In this document: positions 12,515 through 24,400 of the stretch, piece after piece
How positions within the stretch are numbered: the first letter of the stretch is position 1
How the letters are laid out: every line of letters starts with the position of its first letter
The notes under the pieces: generated by a model
Told to the model about the DNA's origin: nothing
Seen by the model: the letters and a program-made list of their open reading frames with translations, nothing else
The model's database searches: none
Assembly: GCF_036711975.1 (NCBI RefSeq)
Contig: NC_091970.1
Location: 8,563,501-8,627,500, forward strand
From: Onthophagus taurus
Taxonomy: Eukaryota > Arthropoda > Insecta > Coleoptera > Scarabaeidae
Direction: 5' to 3'
Length of the DNA: 64,000 bases
Position numbers and translations under genes: made by a program

Positions 12515-13825
12515 GAGTGTAATAACTGTTTTCTTGTGTTTAGGGGTTTTCTTTGTTGCGAAAAACTAGCAACTTCTTAACTCTCCATCACTGTTCCCTT
12601 CTAATTAACAAGGATCATGTGGAACATGTTAAAAAATAGAAATTTGATATGAATTAAAACATATATATACTATCTCCTATATCGCTGACTAAGGCAGCAA
12701 AAGAGTGTAAACACTAGAGTGCAGATATATATATATCTGTCTCTGTCGTGCCCCCGTCTATTCAAGAGACATGCGTGAACACGTGGTGAGTACGCTTTTA
12801 TCTTATTGGACGGTGAATTAAAAATTAATAGCAGCTGATGACCTTGATGTTTACAAATCACCAAATAAATGTTTGACATAAACATAACCTAAAATCTAAA
12901 TATTTAGTTATGTATATTATAGGTTTCATGTGTATAATAACATAATTATTAACATATTTTAGGACTAAGCAATTTAAAATGTAATTATTATTTGTTAAGA
13001 AAGTGAAGAAAATTTGTTAAAAGATATTTTTGAGGCCTAAAAATTGGTTGAGCAGGTAGAAGGAACGATCTCAGTGTAATAAAAAAGAATTCAATGCCCT
13101 CCTTTTCTTGAAACATTTTTCTTAAAAATTTAATTAATAATTACATCGATATGATGAAAATTTTATGATAGATTATGTACAGGGTGTCCCAATTTCGATG
13201 TCCGCATAGGCTATCTCCGAAACTAAAAGAGATAGAAAAAAAGTAGCTTACATGTCATGATCTCGTTTTTCGAGAAAATGCTAATGCCGAAAACTCCGAA
13301 CAGCTATCGTCTTTTGTTTTCGCCCTATCGGCAAAAACTGAAAATTTTGCAAAAACGACAATCGCGAATATTTCACTTATTATCAAAGATGGTGTATTAT
13401 AAATAAAACATTATATGGGCAACTTTTTACGAAGAATTCAGTGGCGTAGGTAGAATTTTTTTCCCATCTTTTATTTTCGAGATTTTAGACGTAACTTTAT
13501 TTTTTTAAATGCAAACCATAGTTGGCTATGACTTAAAATAATTTGTTATTTTCTTCTGATAACAAATATATATAGTTTGTGGGGTATATTTCTTATAGTT
13601 AATGAATAATTAACAAAAATTCATTTTGTTCCATCTAAATCTAATGTATGTATTTAAAAGTTAATGTTGCTATGGTGATAACCATACATACTATGATGGA
13701 ATATAATGTATCAATTTTGTTTGTTCTTTCTAAAACTATTGTATGTATTTAAAACTTAATGTTGTTATGGTGATAACCATACCATGAGGGAAAGCATTGT
13801 TTCCAATTATTGCCAATGTTTCTAG

Positions 13826-14153
13826 CAAGGACAGTAGAATCTAACAGGACTGCTACATCCATTGTATTTTTGTAGTCGACTACGGGTTGGTTGCCCGCAC
13901 TCTACGTCACACTATTTGCCACGCCTGATAACTGTCTATGTTTTTAGAGGTTATATGATAGACATTAATACGTCTAAAAACATAAAACTTCAAAACTAAT
14001 ATGAATACGTCTAGGATATAACCTCTAAAAACACACAGCAAACGCATAGACTATAACAACAGCTAGGCGTGGAAAATGGTGTGACGTAGTTTGCTGGTAG
14101 GCTGTCACAACAATGGATGTAGCAGTCCTGTTAGATTGTACTGTCCTTGAGTT
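13826..14153. mobile_element. Palindromic MITE-like insertion within the mariner transposase
   Basis: CTAACAGGACTGCTACATCC near 13839 pairs with GGATGTAGCAGTCCTGTTAG near 14115. Further inward, ACGTCACACTATTTGCCACG pairs imperfectly with the CGTGGAAAATGGTGTGACGT region, and TTTTTAGAGGTTATAT pairs with ATATAACCTCTAAAAA. The ~330-bp piece would fold into one long hairpin. It interrupts the transposase reading frame. Confidence 0.7.
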
Positions 14154-14812
14154 TGTAGTAGTATTTAAAAATTCACTAACAACTCTGGCATTATGTGCTG
14201 GTGCTCCGTCATATTGAAAATATATCATTTGAGACATATTTAGTGGCAAATAAATTGTCGTCCAAAGGCTCAATGTGCTGCCTTAATATATTGAGGTATT
14301 TTCCTGAGTTTAAGTTTTTATGGTAGATACTATATGCCAAAATTCTATTATCTAAAAGGGCACACCATACATTGAACCCCAATCTTCTTTGAACACTCAG
14401 AGACTTCATCGGTCCAGATTACATTTTGAACAAACAGCAGATTATTTAATTTTTTTAAATATCATCTACAAAATTCTAATCTTCGATTGACATCTCCGGC
14501 ACGTAAATAATGAGTTAGCCCCGCTTTGTATGGTTTATACTTATTTTTCTTTCATATTCGGGAGCAGCGTCTTTTGGGTCAGACGTCTTGTTGCAATTTC
14601 TCTTGCAGGTCATTTTGGTATGTTTTTGTATGTGGTTTGGGGAAGGACCAAATATCTATTAAATTTTCTGCTGACCGGCTGAAGGTTCGTACGTGCGGTT
14701 GTCTTCTTTCTGGATATCTTGTGAAATAAAATTCCGCGGCTAACGTTGCATTCTTATCTGATAACATATAGCATTTCATCATGTTACATTTTTCATAATT
14801 TTCGAAATTCAT
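14150..14812 (-). pseudogene. Broken mariner-like transposase
   Basis: Read on the minus strand, 14812-14579 encodes an N-terminal helix-turn-helix region (AAEFYFTRYPERRQPHVRTF). 14409-14209 covers part of the catalytic domain (RRLGFNVWCALLDNRILAYS; KYLNILRQHIEPL), and 14273 onward carries the second-Asp motif IYFQYDGAPAH. These pieces lie in different frames with stops between them. The reading frame ends where a palindromic insertion begins, so the C-terminal third with the last catalytic residue is gone. The order and spacing match IS630/Tc1/mariner transposases. Confidence 0.8.
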
Positions 14813-15954
14813 TGTAAAGTTTTATTCAGTTTTGTTATACTTTGACACTTAACACGCTGGTGCATAATGCCAGCGGCATTTAAATACAAACTTTGGCAAT
14901 CATTTGATACATTATGTTCCATCATAGTATGTATGGTTATCACTATAGCAACATTAACTTTTAAATACATACATTAGTTTTAGACAGAACAAAATGAATT
15001 TTTGTTAATTATTCAATAACCATAAGAAATATACCCTACAAACTATATATATTTGTTATCAGAAGAAAATAACAAATTATTTTAAGTCATAGCCAACTAT
15101 GGTTTCCATTTAAAAAAATAAAGTTACGTCTAAAATCTCGAAAATAAAAGATGGGAAAAAAATTCTACCTACGCCACTGAATTCTTCGTAAAAAGTAGCC
15201 CATATAATGTTTTGCTTATAATACTCCATCTTTGATAATAAGTGAGATATTTGCGAATGTCGTTTTCGCAAAATTTTCAGGTTTTGCCGATAGGGCGAAA
15301 ACAAAAGGCGATAGCTGTTCGGAGTTTTCGGCATTAGCATTTTCTCGAAAAACGAGATCATGACATGTAAGCTACTTTTTTTCTATCTCGTTTAGTTTCG
15401 GAGATAGCCTATGCGGACATCGAAATTGGGACACCCTGTACATTAAATAGTAAGTTCCCTAAGTATATACATATTTTATATCTTTAATTAATGTAACAAC
15501 TTCATTAAAGGGCGTGAACTCACAAATTATGTTAAAAATTAATAACTATATTTTGGTACACATTTTTAATAATTACTATGTATATATGTATTAATTTAAT
15601 TTTAAAGAATATAATGTTTAATGAACAACCTACATAAAGTTGATATTTAAAGCAATATTAAACGTCAATTTCACACAAAAGTACATATATTCTAATTTAT
15701 TTGATGCATCTATGATAATTTATAATTAAAGTCAATTATCTACAATAATTGCATTTCAAAGCTGCATAAAATACGCGCGAAGCACTTCAAACTCTTTAAA
15801 ATTTACGATTCGCGCAAGCGCCTTCGCGACATGGGGGCACGACAAAGACAAAACATATATCATTCCGTCTTCTTTTGATGGAAACGCTCGCCACTCATTG
15901 CTTAGATAGGGAGTCAGCGATATAGGAGATAGTATATATATGAATTAAAATAAT

Positions 15955-16155
15955 TTTTTAAAGTGAGGTTATGTTTGTTTTGTAAATGTCAAAATTTGGG
16001 TAAACATAACCTATAATAATGAAGATTTATTTTAAAGGTATAAATCTAAAGTTATAACAGATCTTTTTTCTTATCATCTTCAATTCTAACATTACCACAT
16101 AAAATAATAATCAATATAACATGTAAAAGCTCTTCTGGAGTAAAAACATGAAAAA
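15955..16155 (-). pseudogene. Decayed dispersed copy of the NOM1 exon-2 3' end
   Basis: On the minus strand this reads VFTPEELLHVILIIILCGNV, clearly related to VFTPERLLLEHVMLISILHA-NVG of NOM1 exon 2. A GATAAGAAAA stretch stands where the real exon has its GTAAGAAAA donor. The flank also matches: GTGAGGTTATGTTT precedes both. It lies ~5 kb outside the gene, on its 5' side, between two transposon stacks. It is more diverged than the adjacent duplicate at 9540-9735, so it is older. Confidence 0.65.
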
Positions 16156-16847
16156 GTTTAATCTGTCATTGTCAAAGTATTTCTAACCTTAAAAGGAGGA
16201 AATAATAGGTTCGTTCCAACCGCACAAATTTGACTCGTCGTGTACGCGTACACGACTAGTACAGGACTTTTTTCTGCGCATGTTCGTCCGTGGTCCGTGG
16301 ACACGTTCGTGTACGCGTACATTTCGTCAACGCTGTTGGAACGGTTTGAAATTTCTATGTACGTTTTATATCCAACCCTGCCGATAGTTAGCGCTGCAAC
16401 CACAATTTACCATTTCAAACGAAATCCATTTATTCATTTTTTTAACAATAATGAACTAAAGTAGCATTAATTAGAAATGTAAAAAAAACGTAATAACCCT
16501 TACTAGAAAAATGAAATAAAAATATGCATGTTTTTACACTTTTTTGATTAATTTGTGTATGAAACTTATCATAAAACAATACATATGAAATAAAAGTTCT
16601 TAAAAATTTGTTAATCAAAACACCAGAAACATGTAAAAGAGTAGAGAATAATCCAAATCCAAATGTACAGGATCTGTCACGACGAGCTGAGTCTTATATG
16701 TATATTAAATACATTAAAAAACAGCACTTGAACGATGACATTTATTGTAAAAAGCTTAGTTTTCACATATGTAGTTTCAAATATGTCTGACATATTTGCG
16801 CGCCTAAAAGTTTTCACAGTTTATCATTTCTAAGTTAAGTTATATTA

Positions 16848-19019
16848 CAGTGAAAGCTCTAATAAGCGGACAGTGACGGTTTCGTTACTTTTGTCCGCTT
16901 ATCAGAGATGTCCGCTTATGAGAAAAGACTACTCAAATTAAAGTACATACACATACATGTATTATTTTGATCAATTTTCGAAAATTTCGCTTTAATAAAA
17001 CAAACTTTTTTTTTATATTTTAATTTTTTTTTATTAAAAACGAACGTTCATACGTAAAAAAGGTAAACTTAAAACTAAAACTATTTATTTTTCGTTTGAA
17101 TAAAATCTAGCATACTGCTTTGCAGCAATGAAGTTTCTCTTTGTAATTATAGAGAACGTTTAATATGTGTTTCTAAATTTTTCACATGTTGAAATGCAGT
17201 AAAATCATTTTTCACGAATGATTTTAGTTTGGAAATTACATTCAATGCTTCTTTATAAGATGTGATTGGATTACGTTCCTCGTCCTCCTCCACCTCTACC
17301 TCTTCATTCTCTTCCTCTTCTGTCTCATTTTCAACATTTTTTGTGACTACCAAAAATTCCAAGTCATTATCTTCTATATCGACGTTTTGATCAACAGTTA
17401 AATATTCTTCTGCTGTTTTTACATTATCTATTCCCAGTCTTTTACTACATTTAAACAAATCAGCTAGTCTCGCAAGTGGCAAATTATCTTCGACATCGTA
17501 GTTACTGTCAGTTGAACTTCCTTGATCCATTAGAAATCCAGCTTTTTTAAAACAATTTCTAATTGTCTTTGGAGTGACCTTCTGCCACGCAGATTTTATA
17601 AAGTACAAGCTCTCTAATATGTCTGTGTATAGATTTTGATAATTTAGAAGCCGATTCTGCGAAATCTATTTTTGATAATAGGTGACTCACTATTAAATCG
17701 CGATAATAAAATTTAAAATTGCGTATGATACCCTGATCTAACGGCTGGCAGACAGATGTTGCATTAGGAGGTAAAAAAATAATTTTTATATTTTTTAATT
17801 TTAAGTCATGTGGATGTGAAGTGGCATTATCAAGAAATAAAATGATTTTTCTTTTTTTTATACCCATGTTTTTATCGAAATTACTTAACCACTCCGTCAT
17901 AATGTCTCGTGTCATCCATGCTTTTTTGTTTGATTTCCAGATAGCCGGTAAATCCTTGGGAGCTACATTTTTTAATGCTCGGGGACGTGCCGACTTTCTA
18001 ATAACTAACAACTCCTCTTTTTCACCTACACTATTTACACAGAACAAAACGGTTAATCGTTCCTTGGACAGGTTTCCTCCTGTGCATTTTTCCGACTTTA
18101 AAGCTAAAGTTTTATTTGGTAATGCATGAAAAAAGAGCCCACTTTCATCTGCGTTGAAAATGTCCTCTGGTCGATAGCCTAGTAAGAAGCTCAATAATTT
18201 TTTCATAAATTCATTAATGCCCTCTTCATTTACATCTGCTGCTTCTCCGGAGATACACTTAAATGCAACATTATTTCTCAAACGCCACTTTTGTAACCAC
18301 CCATCAGACGCTTTAAAGGTACGCACTCCTAATCTTTCTGCAATTTCTTTTGCTTTTTTCTTTACGAATGATCCTGATACGGCAATATTTTGATTTTTAG
18401 CTTTCACAAACCATTCGAAACAGCCTTTGTCGATCTTTGAACCCTCACTACTCAAAAAGTTTTTTTTCGTTTTTACACTGACTCCAGACTGCCATTTCTT
18501 TCGAATCTTTTTTTTTTTTTGCCGCTTGTGTTTTCCCGATTTTAAATTTTTTAGCAATATCACGAACTGACAACTTTTCTTTATCTAATAAACACACTAT
18601 TTCCATTTTCCCCTTTAACATAAGCATCTTTTTCTTTACCACCTTGGAAGTCATTTCAACGCACGTTACACCGAAACGAACAAACTAATAATAACTATGT
18701 ACTAATGTTTTGGGATTCGTTAACAAGCGGAACTCGTAAAACGAGGAATCCCCGAACACATGTCGGTAAATATCTATTACAGATTACTTTGATGTGTGCG
18801 TTTAGTTACCTACGCGTCCGTTTATTAGAAATTTTTGCCCGTTATGTAAAGAAAAATAGTGTCCGCGTCCGTTTAAAAGAGCGTCCGTTTAAAAGAGCGT
18901 CCGTTTATGGGAAATAAATATGTACATGAAAATATAGGTTTGGGGTTGGTTCCAAGATTTTTGTCCGCTTATAAGAGATGTCCGCTTATTAGAGCTGTCC
19001 GTAAGGAGAGCTTTCACTG
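16848..19019 (-). mobile_element. Tigger/pogo DNA transposon
   Basis: The ends CAGTGAAAGCTCTAATAAGC and its near reverse complement (AGAGCTTTCACTG preceded by a diverged GTCCGTAAGG) lie at 16848 and 19019. TA target duplications are at 16846-16847 and 19020-19021. Subterminal 'TGTCCGCTTAT' motifs recur on both sides. The 2172-bp element carries a single transposase gene on the minus strand. It is inserted into the larger TIR element at 16208-20408. Confidence 0.93.
17147..18654 (-). pseudogene. Tigger transposase with two frameshifts
   Basis: Three overlapping minus-strand frames make one ~490-residue protein. 18654-18510 encodes the N-terminal CENP-B-type helix-turn-helix (LSVRDIAKKFKIGKTQA). 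18563-17559 encodes the second DNA-binding domain (RTFKASDGWLQKWRLRNNVA) and the DDE_1 catalytic core. 17608-17147 encodes an acidic C-terminus. Catalytic aspartates are visible in FNADESGLFF, ILFLDNATSHP and VCQPLDQGIIRNFK. The first frameshift lies in a run of thymines near 18510 and the second near 17600. No other stops interrupt the frames, so the copy is a fairly young but inactive one. Confidence 0.9.
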
Positions 19020-19194
19020 TAATAGTTTTTTGTGAAGGAACCTTCATATTGTAATCCGATGAGCTCCTGTTTTATTTTATGTTCGTTGACGTCGTTTTCC
19101 TGAGGATGACTGTTGCACAGTCGAAACCGGTAGAAAATTAAGCTTTTTACAATAAATGTTATCGTTCAAGTGCTGTTTTTTAATTTATTTAATT

Positions 19195-20090
19195 CACACG
19201 ATGATAAGAAAAATACACAACTCCAATTATATGTATATGGCAAACTACTGGCACTATTTTTGTGAAAATTTGTATACGGGTTTACCCGAACCCACCTCGT
19301 TTCAGCTAAAATATTTTCAGATTTCTCCAACTTGCAGTTATACCGGAAATTTACCCCAACTTCGTTATTTTAACAATTTTTATTGAATTTTCGAGATCCG
19401 CCAAATTTTAATACAATTTGATAAAGTCATCATATGTCTAGAGTACATCATTTTTCAATTATTTCAGTCATTTCGAAAATTTGGGCAGATACAACCCTTC
19501 ACAATAAAAATAATTTTTCGAAATTACACTCGAGTCCGGCCAAATATTCCCAAAGTTTGCACAGAGACGATCCATAGCTTACATAATACTTGAAAAGCAA
19601 CCCCCAAATTAGGGTTGCCATTTAAAAAAATGAAGTTTTCGACTTTTCGAGATAGGGAAATTTGGGGAAAATTTCTGACCAATCTGCATAATTTTTTAAA
19701 AAACTTTTCAAGCGTTATGTAAACTATGGGTCCTCTCTGTGCAAACCCTGAGAATATTTGGCCGGACTCGAGTGTAATTTCGAAAAATTACTTTTATTGT
19801 GAAGGGTTGCATCTGCCATAATTTTCGAAAAAACTGAAATAATCCATAAATGGTGCACTCTAGACATATGATGACTTATATCAAATTATATTAAAATTTA
19901 GTGGGGATCTCGAAAATTCAATAAAAATTGGTACATTCCATTTAAAATAACGAAGTTGGGGTCCATTTCTGGTATAACTGGAAGTTGGAGAACACTGAAA
20001 ATATTTTAGCTGAAACGAGCATCTCGGATAAACGCTATATGCAAATTTTCAGAGAAATAGTGCCAGTAGTTTGCCACATAGATATAGACT
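19195..20090. mobile_element. ~0.85-kb palindromic element
   Basis: The left half (GGCAAACTACTGGCACTATT near 19238; ACCCCAACTTCGTTATTTTA near 19350; CACTCGAGTCCGGCCAAATA near 19527) is mirrored by the right half (GCCAGTAGTTTGCC near 20069; TAAAATAACGAAGTTGGGGT near 19943; TTTGGCCGGACTCGAGTGTA near 19759). The symmetry centre is about 19630-19650. Arms are ~400 bp with small differences. It splits the right arm of the enclosing TIR element. No ORF. Confidence 0.85.
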
Positions 20091-20410
20091 CAGCTCGTCG
20101 TGACAGACCCGCTTGATGGTAAAGATACCCATAAGAGATACAAACAGACCGGCTGCACAATTGGAAATGAGTTATGCTCTGTTATGCGCAAGCGCTAAAG
20201 AACGTGACAAACCGTACATCGTTCAAACCAGGTACGCATTTGACTTGTCGCGGACGCGTACATGAACGCGTCCGACGCTCGTTGGAACTCATGACAACTT
20301 GTCGCCGACCAGTCCGCGGCACGTCCACGGGTCGGATGGAACAGCACTTTTCAACTGCGCAGGCTGGTGACTGTCAATTGGCAGTCAAAAGTGCGGTTGG
20401 AACGAACCTA

Positions 20411-21402
20411 ATAGGAATTCTATTAATTTTGGGATAATAAAAATGAAAGTTTAACTATTATTTACTTTTAATGCACCAATATTATTACTTCAATGATACA
20501 ACAAAAAAAAAATATAAATTTACAGTTACAAAATAAGATTTTTGTGTTTAATATCTTTTCAAACTGAATACAATAAGCAAAACTAAATCTAAACTATTAT
20601 TGTACATTAAAAGAAATCTATTTCCAATTTTGTTCCAAAGCTTGATGTACATATTTCCTATGATATATTTAATTTTCTTTTTGTTCATGAACACAATGCT
20701 TTGTTTGTTGTATTATTTTAATTACATACAAGAAAATTATCAAAAATAGAAGTGTTTTTTTCGTTCTATTGCAGTCGTAATTCAAATAACCCAATTATTA
20801 AACAAAAATTAGTTTAAATTTTCAAATTTAATTCACTTTGATGATTAATAATTATGTCATTATTTGGTTTTGGCAGCCCAATTGTGCAATTTGCCTTATT
20901 TTTTTTTGTAATTTATTTAAGATAAAGTAAAAAAACCACTTATTATAAAACACTTAATATACACTATACAACAATTTTACAGATCTACTAATACAATAAC
21001 TCGCTTTAAAAAATTATTGGTTACTTATTTATATGTTCATTTATATATTAAATACGTTTTCTTTTTATTTATTACATAACTTGCGCGATTTATCAAGAAA
21101 AATTAAAAAATAAAACGCGAAATATTGCTTTTAAATATTGTTAAGAAAGGAAAATACAAAAATAAATTTCTTTAAATAAATAAAATTGTTGAATCCGCCC
21201 TTTTTATATATCTATATATTATTAATTTTTATTATTTGAGGATTATTCTAAGCTTGGGATATAAATAGAGTCGTTTTAAATCTTACCTAGTTACAATTAA
21301 AAAACACTCCATTAAAATCCCAATTTTATTAATTTTTTATCAAACAAAATTTTTAACCAATATTTTCGAGATAAATAATATAATCGGTACCTCGGGGGGC
21401 AA
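20411..21402 (-). other. SLMAP 3' region, probable 3' UTR
   Basis: About 1 kb of AT-rich single-copy DNA lies downstream of the SLMAP stop. Several AATAAA/ATTAAA signals are present on the minus strand (for example the TTTATTTATT run near 21065), so the transcript end is probably here. No other gene is seen. Confidence 0.4.
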
Positions 21403-24400
21403 TCAAGAGAACAATGAACTTACTAGCATATAAATCAATATCAGCACCAATGGGGCTACATAGAAAAACACGGTGTTTTGGGAACGATCGCATTCTGCTT
21501 TATATCGTTCTCTTAGTTCTTTTATTTCTTTATTTAAAACCAATTTTTCTTCATTAACATCTGCAAATTTCTCTTTTAATTTCACCAATTCCTCTTCTAA
21601 ACACAATACATGCTCAATCGTTTTCGAATAGTCATTAGATCTTTTTTCTAAATTATTTTCTGATTTCTTCTCCAATTTCGCTTCTAAATTCATTTCCTCT
21701 TTACTTTTTAATTCTTCACAAACAACGTTTAACTTATCCTTTAATTGTTGCGATTCATTACAAGCCTCTTTCAATTTTTCCATATTAACACTAAGCGTTA
21801 CTTTCAACTCATCCATTTCGTTCGATTTTCCGAGACAAATCATTTTTTCCGCTTTTAATTCTTCTTCGAGCGAAGTTATTTTAAATTTATTTTTAACCAA
21901 TAATTGTTCTAAATTTTCAATTTGTTTTTTCAATTCGTTTTGGGCGGTTTGAAACTGATATTTTAAAGTTTTTGAGTAAACGTTTTTGAATCGTTCTTTT
22001 TCCCACGCGGTTTCTTCGTTATCGTTATTAAAATCGTCTTCGATTTCTTCTTCTTCTTCGTCAACATCCACATCGGCCGTTGTGCCGCTATCTTGTCTCA
22101 TTAAATCTTTATCGTAATCAATTGAATCTTGGTCATCGGAAGAACCAGCACTGATTAGGGTTACAAAAGAGGCCTCTGTTTCATCGGAAGCGTTGCTTAA
22201 ATCTTCGTGGGTATCCCACTCCATCATTGTATTTTCCGATTCCGGTAATTTCTCTTCGAAATGAACTTTTACTTCACCCTCATCGTTCGCATACTACCGA
22301 AACAATAATTAATTATATTCTTTTTCTTTTTAATTCGGGGGAGTGTTTTCAAATATTGATGAAAATCAGGGTTTCAACACGAAATTAAGTAAGAAATCAA
22401 AAAATTATTTGAAAAGACTCCAAACACCACCTATTTATCTCTAATCGTTTCGGAGATATCATTTTTTAATTAAAAAAAACAAATGAATTTTTTAGTTTGA
22501 CATTTGATGGTTTTTAAGCTAACTTTTTTGGGTTTCAACAGAAATATATCGAGTTTGGTGTCAAAATGAAGGATTTTTAATCATCTTTAACACCAAATTC
22601 TTCTTTTTAATAAATTTTGTTAAAAAAATCTTTTTGGAAAAATTATTGAAAAATAAAAATAAAGAAAATCAGGGTTTTAACACGAAATTAAGTAAGAAAT
22701 CAAAAAATTATTTGAAAAGACTCCAAACACCACCTATTTATCTCTAATCGTTTCGGAGATATCAATTTTTAATTAAAAAAAACAATTGAATTTTTTAGTT
22801 TGACATTTGATGGTTTTTAAGCTAACTTTTTTGGGTTTCAACAAAAATATATCGAGTTTGGTGTCAAAATGAAGGATTTTTAATCATCTTTAACACCAAA
22901 TTCTTCTTTTTAATAAATTTTGTTAAAAAAATTTTTTGAAAAAATTTTTGAAAAATAAAAAAGAAAATTTAACACGAAATTAAGTAATAAATCAAAAAAT
23001 TATTTGAAAAGAGTCCAAACACCACCTATTTATCTCTAATCGTTTCGGAGATATCAATTTTTAATTAAAAAAAAACAATTGAATTTTTTAGTTTGACATT
23101 TGATGGTTTTTAAGCTAACTTTTTTGGGTTTCAACAAAAATATATCGAGTTTGGTGTCAAAATGAAGGATTTTTAATCATCTTTAACACCAAATTCTTCT
23201 TTTTAATAAATTTTGTTAAAAAAATTTTTTGAAAAATTTTTTGAAAAATAAAAAAGAAAATTTAACACGAAATTAAGTAATAAATCAAAAAATTATTTGA
23301 AAAGAGTCCAAACACCACCTATTTATCTCTAATCGTTTCGGAGATATCAATTTTTAATTAAAAAAAAAACAAATGAATTTTTCAGTTTGACATTTGATGG
23401 TTTTTAAGCTAACTTTTTTGGGTTTCAACAGAAATATATCGAGTTTGGTGTCAAAATGAAGGATTTTTAATCATCTTTAACCCCAAATTATTCTTTTTAA
23501 TATTTTGTTAAAAAAAATCTTTTAGGAAAAATTATTGAAAAATAAAAATAAAGAAAATCAGGGTTTTAACACGAAATTAAGTAAGAAATCAAAAAATTAT
23601 TTGAAAAGACTCCAAACACCACCTATTTATCTCTAATCGTTTCGGAGATATCAATTTTTAATTAAAAAAAACAATTGAATTTTTTAGTTTGACATTTGAT
23701 GGTTTTTAAGCTAACTTTTTTGGGTTTCAACAGAAATATATCGAGTTTGGTGTCAAAATGAAGGATTTTTAATCATCTTTAACACCAAATTCTTCTTTTT
23801 AATAAATTTTGTTAAAAAAATTTTTTGAAAAAATTTTTGAAAAATAAAAAAGAAAATTTAACACGAAATTAAGTAATAAATCAAAAAATTATTTGAAAAG
23901 ACTCCAAACACCACCTATTTTTCTCTAATCGTTTCGGAGATATCAATTTTTAATTAAAAAAAAAACAAATGAATTTTTCAGTTTGACATTTGATGGTTTT
24001 TAAGCTAACTTTTTTGGGTTTCAACAGAAATATATCGAGTTTGGTGTCAAAATGAAGGATTTTTAATCATCTTTAACCCCAAATTATTCTTTTTAATATT
24101 TTGTTAAAAAAAATTTTTTAGGAAAAATTATTGAAAAATAATAATAAAGAAAATCAGGGTTTTAACACGAAATTAGGTAAGAAATCAAAAAATTATTTGA
24201 AAAGAGTCCAAACACCACCTATTTATCTCTAATCGTTTCGGAGATATCAATTTTTAATTAAAAAAAAAACAAATGAATTTTTCAGTTTGACATTTGATGG
24301 TTTTTAAGCTAATTTTTTTGGGTTTCAACAGAAATATATCGAGTTTGGTGTCAAAATGAAGGATTTTTAATCATCTTTAACCCCAAATTATTCTTTTTAA

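Larger units (their letters stand above)
13180..15438 (-). mobile_element. Tc1/mariner-superfamily element with long inverted repeats
   Basis: The ends CAGGGTGTCCCAATTTCGAT and its reverse complement lie at 13180 and 15438, flanked by TA on both sides. The inverted repeats continue for about 600 bp into the element, with shared landmarks such as GCGAATATT and 'ccaactatggtttccatt'-type ends, which is long for this superfamily. The 2.26-kb body holds a broken minus-strand transposase. The element is nested within the outer TIR element and itself contains a palindromic insertion at 13826-14153. Confidence 0.85.
12670..15932. mobile_element. Outer TIR element, TA target site, carrying a nested mariner-type element
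   Basis: The left end CTATCTCCTATATCGCTGAC is mirrored by GTCAGCGATATAGGAGATAG at the right end, and TA lies directly outside each end. The inner terminal regions also pair (GTCGTGCCCCC near 12746 against GGGGGCACGAC near 15834), so the arms extend past 100 bp. Apart from the nested insertion at 13180-15438 there is about 1 kb of own sequence and no ORF. It is a non-autonomous element of a TA-targeting superfamily. Confidence 0.8.
16208..20408. mobile_element. Outer TIR element with two nested insertions
   Basis: GGTTCGTTCCAACCGCAC at 16208-16225 is the exact reverse complement of the 20391-20408 end, with TA outside both. The subterminal regions are unusually GC-rich and share motifs such as ACGCGTACA and TGCGCA. 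Further in, CTGTCACGACGAGCTGAGTC near 16674 pairs with GACTCAGCTCGTCGTGACAG near 20087, and AAAAAACAGCACTTGAACGA near 16717 pairs with the 19165-19185 region. The body contains a Tigger element (16848-19019) and a palindrome (about 19195-20090). No transposase of its own is visible. Confidence 0.75.

Noticed and set aside
12510..12543. Second intron of the microprotein candidate
   Set aside because: At 34 bp it is below plausible intron size, so the in-frame TGA at 12512 is taken as the end.
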